From contig JAJZYV010000019.1 of NCBI GenBank assembly GCA_021797955.1, positions 1 through 11,621 on the forward strand: a DNA stretch of 11,621 bases, written 5' to 3'. The first letter of the stretch is position 1. Each line of letters begins with the position of its first letter. The notes beneath the pieces are model-generated. The model saw only the letters and a program-made list of their open reading frames with translations, made no database searches and was not told the origin of the DNA. The position numbers were made by a program, and so were the translations under genes. This DNA is from Thermoplasmata archaeon. Its GTDB lineage: Archaea > Thermoplasmatota > Thermoplasmata > Thermoplasmatales > Thermoplasmataceae. This document shows positions 6,555-11,621 of the stretch, in pieces.

Positions 6555-9500
6555 TTAAGATTTTGGAGTTTTCGGTTTTCTCATTACAAGCACAACTGCT
6601 CCAACAACCAACGCTGCAGCAACAACTCCTAACACTACGTAAAGATAGGTGTTACTACTGGATGCAGGCACAGGTTTACCCTTTTCCGTAACTGTGAAAT
6701 TCACCGTTACAGTATAGGAAGCTACTGAACTGCTTGATTCACTTGCCTTTGCAACAAGAGACTCATTTTGCAATGTGGTTGTTCCAGACGAGGCATTTCC
6801 AACTTTAAATGAAAACACTGCCATTCCAGAGGAGTTTGTTGTCATTGAGACTGCGCTGCTTGAGTAGTTCAAACCAACAAGGACAGCTGAAGTTATATCC
6901 ACACTTGCGCCACTGACCGCACTTCCATTTTCCGTAACTGTAAATGTCACGGTTCCTGTTTGTCCGGTTGTATAACTGGTGCTTCCGACTGCATATGTCA
7001 TATACAGTGCTGGATTAATCAGGAATACATTGGTGTAAGTTGTTCCAGCCCCCGTTTGGTTTTGGCCACCTACTGTAACGACCGCAGTTATATTCACTTC
7101 CTGGTAGAATATAGGCATTACCGCCCCACTTGAACTGTAGGTCTGCATTATCTGTGCTAGAGCGTTGGATACGCTGAAACTGAATGTTCCGTTCTTTCCA
7201 GTTGATGCATTAAATGTATAAGACTTGCTTGATAAACTTCCCACCATTCCGGTCATTACAATTGTAATGTTAGCATCGTGAACTGCGCTTCCAGTTGTGT
7301 TGGCTACACTGTAACTGATCGAACCGGTATTGCCTGTATAAAGGTGTGATTTCCCAGTATATTTTGCCGAGATAGAAAGGTGATTCTTCTCATTAGTATT
7401 GATAAGTTCTATGTTCAGATAAGTAGAGGTTGTTTTAGTGTGCACCTCACTGGAAGGTGGATTAACCGTTGCAGTTATGTTCACCTCCTCACTGGGTAGG
7501 TTAATGATTTTATTATTTTTCAAAGTTTGGAGCAATTGGTTCAGGCCTGCAAATACCTCGTACTTCCATGTAGCTTGACCTGCAGCATTTGTTGTCAATT
7601 GATTTGAGGTCACATTGATTATACCCTTAGCAATTGAAGATACTGAAATACCTATCGTGGCACCCTGGACTGGCAATCCTGACGTTGTATTTAGTACAGT
7701 ATACACTATGCTTCCTGTGTTACCCGCCGTCTGCACCAGGGAACCGGTAAAATTCTGCTCAATCTTCATACCATAGTTATAACTGATAGTCTTGGATGAT
7801 GCAATCTTATGCACTTCCAGTAGAGTGAAATAAACACTGAACAAAGAACTAGACTGCGTAGTGGTGAAGTTGGCAAATTGGTTCGTCTGGAATGCATCCA
7901 TAACTGTTGTGTATCCTATATTGATCAGAGTAGCCTCTTCAGCTATTATTGTTTGTATTTCCCCGGATATCTTGGTCGCCTGTGAGAATGAGTCGGAAGC
8001 CAAAAGCTCATTTGAGAGGTTTGTAAGTAACAAAGTTACCTGCTTGCCAGTGAGGTGGACTCCGTTGTATGTAAGTGATGTATATGGTCCAAGTGTACAG
8101 CCAAATGCGAAATAGGCTGGTGCATCATTTACGAAAAGTGCGCATAGTATTGCTGGATCTGCTGCCTCTGTTCCCTGCCCGTATATTGCAACCTGATAAT
8201 CGTTCGCTTTGCCAATGACTGAATAGTAAATATTTGCGAACATTGTTGTGTATGCCTCCTCAACTATGGTAGTTTTCACACCAAGATGAGCCCAGCCCTG
8301 ACTGATTTCAGTTGCAACTTCCACATCGCACGGAGTTTCACTACCTGGAGCGATCTGGATCTGAATCGTGATCGGTTTTCCATTGTAATTGAGAACACCA
8401 CTTATATTCTGCATCCCTGGAATGCTGTTGATCAATTGCCTTGCCTTAACCAGGTTGTAACTGTATTGGGGCGTTGAAGAATTGTACCATAATATATTAC
8501 ATGGGGGTACTGTGTTTGACGTAACAGTCAGCAATCCATCGTAAACTGTACCATCAATTGTCTGATATGGTGTTGCATAGCTGAGAGCCTGTCTGAACGC
8601 TGTTATATTCAGTGGAGTATAGTTCTCATTTATCCTTACTGCGCAGAAGACCTGTGATGGAGCAGTATAAATATATGCTCCCGGGGTACCTTTCACGAGT
8701 GAGAGGAATGTTGGGGTTACCGGCAGCATGTCCAATTGTCCCTTAGTAAATGCAGCCACCATCGAAGATTGTGACGCAAAGTAAGGTTGATAAAATTCGT
8801 ATATCTTTGGAGTGAACTGTCTTAATCCACTGCTTACATTGGCATATTGAGCAAAGAAATGTGGATTTACGTAGAATTTGTCCAAGTGGTTAGGATTTAT
8901 TTCTCCATTTGGCATTCCATATCCGTTATTTACCATAAATGGACCATTACCTACTAAACCTGGAACACTGCCTGTTGCAATATTCCATCCCAAATTCCAT
9001 CCTAAATATCCATTCCCCGAACTAATTCCAGGTGTGCAGTTATACAATTTTGCGGAACTTGTGAAGTCGTGGTGCACCCATATGTGATATGGCAATATGT
9101 AGGATTCCAAAGAGCTTGTCTGTAAAAGCAATGTCGGTTTGGAAACATACAGTTTTACTGAAAGATTTCCGTTAGGAACTACATTTACGACACCTGGCCA
9201 TCCTCCCATTCCTGCTTCCAGTCTCCAGGATAGGGCAACATCAGCTGACTGCAAATAGTATTTTTTCATCGTTGTTGTTGAGAAACTCTTGTAGGTGTGA
9301 GTGGTCAAATTGCCTTTATAGTAAAACTGGGTTGTGTTTGAGAAAGTGTATGTTTGAGAGGCATTTGCTGCGCTCCAGTCAGTCCACTGCACATATGGTC
9401 TCAAATTTATTGTGTAGACATATGAGTAGTTTACCATGGAATTTGTTTCAATATCAAAGGTCTTGTTATTTGTTGTTACGTGGGCCAATTTGTATCCAGT

Positions 9501-9860
9501 TGCCAGCCAAGGTACTATTTGGCCATTCGGCAACTGATAGTACAAACTTCCGTAAACCAACTTGATAATAAACAAATCACCAAAGGTGTTCGCAGTGAAT
9601 GTGTTCAAATCACCAATAGTACAGTCCAGCCCGCATTGAAAAGTTCCATTGGTATATCCCGGTTCCTGCATGGTCGTTGTCGGCATTTGCCACGGGGTAC
9701 TGCTGGAACTATATGCCTGAGCTGCAGTTTCTGCGTTCAAGCCTAAATTACTAGTCTCATTCGTAGAGCTAATAGGTGATGCGTTCTGAAATACCACGAA
9801 AGCGGTACCCACCATCAATAGAACTACAAATATTGCTAAAATTATTTTCTTATTTTCCAT
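6555..9860 (-). CDS. Giant surface-anchored ABC solute-binding protein, family 5 (oligopeptide type), with Ig-like repeats
   Basis: This 1101-residue protein probably captures peptides or similar solutes at the outer membrane face for an ABC importer. Residues 6-25 form an N-terminal signal or anchor helix, followed by a Ser/Thr/Gln-rich stretch. The family 5 binding domain spans about 80-690: YTINLRPYVQW (149-159), QSADVALSW (204-212), GNGPFMVNNGY (304-314), FRQALSYATPYQTIDGTVYDGL (core FRQALSYA, 422-429) and the YSYNLVKARQLI block near 466-477. Three Ig-like repeats follow, then a C-terminal membrane helix (about 1073-1093) and a basic tail RKPKTPKS. Typical family members have 500-600 residues, so the repeats nearly double it. 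There are about 30 N-x-S/T sequons and eight Cys (76, 80, 275, 406, 454, 511, 573, 588), all in the binding domain. No permease or ATPase for it lies in view. It converges on the M20 gene with a 4-bp gap and has its own promoter. Confidence 0.92.
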   Translation of the reverse strand: MENKKIILAIFVVLLMVGTAFVVFQNASPISSTNETSNLGLNAETAAQAYSSSSTPWQMPTTTMQEPGYTNGTFQCGLDCTIGDLNTFTANTFGDLFIIKLVYGSLYYQLPNGQIVPWLATGYKLAHVTTNNKTFDIETNSMVNYSYVYTINLRPYVQWTDWSAANASQTYTFSNTTQFYYKGNLTTHTYKSFSTTTMKKYYLQSADVALSWRLEAGMGGWPGVVNVVPNGNLSVKLYVSKPTLLLQTSSLESYILPYHIWVHHDFTSSAKLYNCTPGISSGNGYLGWNLGWNIATGSVPGLVGNGPFMVNNGYGMPNGEINPNHLDKFYVNPHFFAQYANVSSGLRQFTPKIYEFYQPYFASQSSMVAAFTKGQLDMLPVTPTFLSLVKGTPGAYIYTAPSQVFCAVRINENYTPLNITAFRQALSYATPYQTIDGTVYDGLLTVTSNTVPPCNILWYNSSTPQYSYNLVKARQLINSIPGMQNISGVLNYNGKPITIQIQIAPGSETPCDVEVATEISQGWAHLGVKTTIVEEAYTTMFANIYYSVIGKANDYQVAIYGQGTEAADPAILCALFVNDAPAYFAFGCTLGPYTSLTYNGVHLTGKQVTLLLTNLSNELLASDSFSQATKISGEIQTIIAEEATLINIGYTTVMDAFQTNQFANFTTTQSSSLFSVYFTLLEVHKIASSKTISYNYGMKIEQNFTGSLVQTAGNTGSIVYTVLNTTSGLPVQGATIGISVSSIAKGIINVTSNQLTTNAAGQATWKYEVFAGLNQLLQTLKNNKIINLPSEEVNITATVNPPSSEVHTKTTSTYLNIELINTNEKNHLSISAKYTGKSHLYTGNTGSISYSVANTTGSAVHDANITIVMTGMVGSLSSKSYTFNASTGKNGTFSFSVSNALAQIMQTYSSSGAVMPIFYQEVNITAVVTVGGQNQTGAGTTYTNVFLINPALYMTYAVGSTSYTTGQTGTVTFTVTENGSAVSGASVDITSAVLVGLNYSSSAVSMTTNSSGMAVFSFKVGNASSGTTTLQNESLVAKASESSSSVASYTVTVNFTVTEKGKPVPASSSNTYLYVVLGVVAAALVVGAVVLVMRKPKTPKS
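6681..7787 (-). repeat. Three tandem Ig-like repeats in the solute-binding protein
   Basis: The C-terminal third contains three diverged copies of a unit of about 120 residues, at roughly residues 692-820, 827-949 and 951-1060. Each begins with a TGxTGS/T-type turn (AGNTGSIVYTV, TGNTGSISYSV, TGQTGTVTFTV). A V.GA..I-type strand follows (VQGATIGIS, VHDANITIV, VSGASVDIT), then a closing G-[QTM]-A/F-[TS]-[WF] strand (NAAGQATWKYEV, GKNGTFSFSV, NSSGMAVFSFKV). The first two also share EVNITA and a T.TY.N...IN linker. The pattern resembles bacterial Ig-like (invasin-type) and CARDB-like surface folds; they probably form a stalk or adhesive arm between the binding domain and the membrane. Confidence 0.75.
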
Positions 9861-10211
9861 CCCCCTGCAATCAGTTCAATGATTTAAAACTCTTTTTGTC
9901 AATGCAAAAAAATTAAATACTAAAAAGAATCTAAAATTAACCTATTATAAGGTACAAAGTACAATCTAAGAGTTGTTTATTAGTAAAAAATTATAGTAGT
10001 TAATTATTTTTAGGAACTTGGTACGTTTTATCGTAGCACTAGGGTATATAATTTCAAAAATATATTTTATATAGCCTTTTTTCGGATATCAGTCATCAAC
10101 CTTTAGATAAATCAGTTACAGTCTATTGTTCTTATAAGGCAAATCCATATGATTCAGATCTATTTTAAGTTAGATGAGAATAATAAACCCGGTTTCATTA
10201 ACTTAAAAAGT
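9861..10211. other. Divergent intergenic region with several TATA-like boxes
   Basis: This AT-rich stretch of about 350 bp separates the divergent binding-protein and hydrolase genes. Besides the minus-strand box at 9881-9890 it holds plus-strand TATA-like elements at 10044-10052 (GTATATAAT), 10066-10074 (TTTATATAG) and 10130-10139 (TCTTATAAGG), plus AATAATAAA at about 10179-10187. GGTAC occurs at 9951-9955 and again at 10020-10024, and a short palindrome GTAC-AAA-GTAC lies at 9952-9962. These could be operator half-sites for shared control, but no longer repeat supports this. No tRNA or other RNA gene is evident. Confidence 0.45.
9881..9890 (-). promoter_or_regulatory. TATA-like box for the solute-binding protein gene
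   Basis: Read on the minus strand, GTTTTAAATC is centred about 26 nt upstream of ATG (9860-9858). This spacing supports both the start codon and leaderless transcription. A G-run (GCAGGGGG) abuts the ATG, too close to act as a normal Shine-Dalgarno sequence. Confidence 0.55.
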
Positions 10212-11621
10212 ATGAAAATTCTCTATAATATCCCTTCAAAATTATCCGATGAAACAAGACTTTCCAGCGATATATACCTTCCAGATGTAGAGGGAAAATA
10301 TCCTGTCATATTGTTAAGAACTCCCTATGGCAAGCAAAGTGAGACAATAGTAGAAAACGCAATAAAATTCAGCAATAATGGGTTCATATTTGTAGCAAAT
10401 GATGTTCGAGGAAGAGGAGACTCGGATGGAACTTTTGTCCCATATTTTAATGAGGCCTCAGATGGATGTGACATGATTGAATGGTGTTCCCATCTGGATC
10501 AAAGTGATGGGAATGTGTTCACATGGGGAGCATCTTATAGCGCGAGAATTCAATGGTTAACAGCTTTGAAAAATCCGAAAAAACTGAAAGGAATAATCAG
10601 CACAGTTTCACCCTCAGATCCATTTGTTGAAAATCCAACCGGCCAGCCTTCGCCTCTATCCGTAAGTTGGCTATTTTCAATTTCAGGAAGAACAATGCAG
10701 AGAACGGATCTGGTAAATTGGAAAGAAGTATATGATCATCTACCCCTATTATCAATGAGTGATGAAACAGGCCAGGAAATAAATTTTTGGAAAAAAATCG
10801 TTTCCGAAGCAAAAGATAGCGATTTTTGGAAACCTTTATTCTACCAGACCAAGTTTGACTCCATACCGTACCCGGCTATGCACATTGGTGGTTGGTATGA
10901 CGATGAACAGATTGGAACTTTTAAGAATTTTATGGGAATGGTAAATGGTCACAGCGGGACAAGAATTGCCGAATTGCAAAGAATGATTATCGGATCTTGG
11001 CCACATAATGTAAACAGAAATAGGAAACTGGGAAGGTTAGAATTTGGAATGGATTCAATTATTGATCTGGTGGGAGAGGAGATTAAGTTTATAGATCATG
11101 TCCTAAAGAATAAAAAGTCAATAGAAAAACCCGTAAAGTTATACCTAATGGGAGAGAATCAATGGATGAGTTTTTCAGGTTGGCCTCCAGAGAAATATCA
11201 AACCGAAATTCTCTACTTATCATCATCAGGCAATGCCAACAGTCGCTTTGGTGACGGAAAATTGATCAATCAATTCCCTGAGTATGATGAAATGCATGAC
11301 GCATTTACATATGATCCGGGCGAACCTGTTCTCTTTATATCGGAAAGTAACTTTGAGCAAATCGGAGGACCGGATGACTATTCCAAAGAAGAGGATAGAA
11401 ATGATTTGCTGGTATACACATCTGAAGTATTAGGGCAAAAGTTGACAATTCTGGGCAACGTGGAGGCTGAAATCTACGTAGATTCCGATGCACCTGATAC
11501 GGACTTTACTGTAAAACTGCTTGACGTGTGGCCAGATGATCACTCTATGAGATTGTTGGATGGAATTAAGAGAATATCAGGGATGCATAATAATGCAGTC
11601 GAGAATATTGAATCAAAAGAA
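10212..11621 (+). CDS. CocE/NonD-family serine hydrolase, X-Pro dipeptidyl-peptidase (S15) fold (3' end outside the window)
   Basis: The frame is open through the right edge; 470 residues are visible of a family that usually has 550-600. It would hydrolyse esters or peptide bonds using a Ser-Asp-His triad. The N-terminus LSDETRLSSDIYLPD and the PVILLRTPYGKQ segment are typical. Next come NDVRGRGDSDG and the nucleophile elbow WGASYS (Ser108, codon 10533-10535). The acid is probably Asp230 in GGWYDD, and the base His265 in GSWPHN. Near the edge the jelly-roll C-terminal domain is visible (NDLLVYTSE, LGNVEAEIYVDSDAPDTDF). Members include cocaine esterase, glutaryl-7-ACA acylases and X-Pro peptidases, so the substrate is open; an acyl-peptide or proline-peptide role would suit the adjacent peptide-binding protein. 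The start ATG 10212 matches where family homology begins. ATG 10149 is in frame 21 codons upstream and is a real alternative, since the frame is open back to 10107. Confidence 0.88.
   Translation, partial: MKILYNIPSKLSDETRLSSDIYLPDVEGKYPVILLRTPYGKQSETIVENAIKFSNNGFIFVANDVRGRGDSDGTFVPYFNEASDGCDMIEWCSHLDQSDGNVFTWGASYSARIQWLTALKNPKKLKGIISTVSPSDPFVENPTGQPSPLSVSWLFSISGRTMQRTDLVNWKEVYDHLPLLSMSDETGQEINFWKKIVSEAKDSDFWKPLFYQTKFDSIPYPAMHIGGWYDDEQIGTFKNFMGMVNGHSGTRIAELQRMIIGSWPHNVNRNRKLGRLEFGMDSIIDLVGEEIKFIDHVLKNKKSIEKPVKLYLMGENQWMSFSGWPPEKYQTEILYLSSSGNANSRFGDGKLINQFPEYDEMHDAFTYDPGEPVLFISESNFEQIGGPDDYSKEEDRNDLLVYTSEVLGQKLTILGNVEAEIYVDSDAPDTDFTVKLLDVWPDDHSMRLLDGIKRISGMHNNAVENIESKE

Noticed and set aside
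9272..9746. Plus-strand ORFs of 88-97 codons inside the binding-protein gene
   Set aside because: They are antisense shadows of a strongly supported 1101-codon gene and contain no recognisable motif.
10597..10812. Minus-strand 71-codon ORF in the hydrolase region
   Set aside because: It is antisense to the CocE-type gene, whose catalytic motifs are clear on the plus strand.

Overview
The window looks like chromosomal DNA from a Thermoplasmatales-type archaeon, in the Ferroplasma/Cuniculiplasma range; this is inference. The reasons are AT-rich DNA, archaeal TATA-like boxes about 25-27 nt upstream of several start codons (the leaderless-transcript arrangement), a membrane zinc-ribbon protein resembling DUF973, and a very large, sequon-rich, doubly anchored solute-binding protein. 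No rRNA, tRNA or CRISPR array was seen.

Left part (1-2401): the 3' end of an ABC-transporter ATPase gene overlaps its ABC-2-type permease gene by 4 bp (ATGA). A gene-poor stretch of about 380 bp follows, then a separately promoted membrane protein with an N-terminal CxxC...CxxC zinc ribbon.

Decay zone (2402-3392): there is no intact gene here. On the minus strand lies a short remnant of a transposase N-terminus. On the plus strand lies the C-terminal part of a DUF2075-family P-loop ATPase/helicase, split by an in-frame TGA and lacking its ATPase core.

Metabolic core (3500-6550): three collinear genes encode a COG3375-like GNAT acyltransferase, an enolase-superfamily enzyme with the hallmarks of N-succinylamino acid racemase/o-succinylbenzoate synthase (NSAR/OSBS), and an M20 carboxypeptidase-G2-like hydrolase. 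This is the gene set known from Geobacillus for irreversible conversion of D- to L-amino acids: N-succinylation of the D-amino acid, racemisation of the N-succinyl amino acid, then desuccinylation of the L-form. It is the most interesting content of the window.

Right part (6555-11621): convergent with the M20 gene is a 1101-residue family 5 (oligopeptide-type) solute-binding protein. It has an N-terminal anchor, three tandem Ig-like repeats of about 120 residues and a C-terminal membrane helix. Divergent from it is a CocE/NonD-type serine hydrolase (X-Pro dipeptidyl-peptidase fold) that runs off the right edge. Peptide binding, peptide or ester hydrolysis, and amino-acid stereo-inversion and deacylation side by side suggest a neighbourhood for scavenging peptides and amino acids, including D-amino acids.
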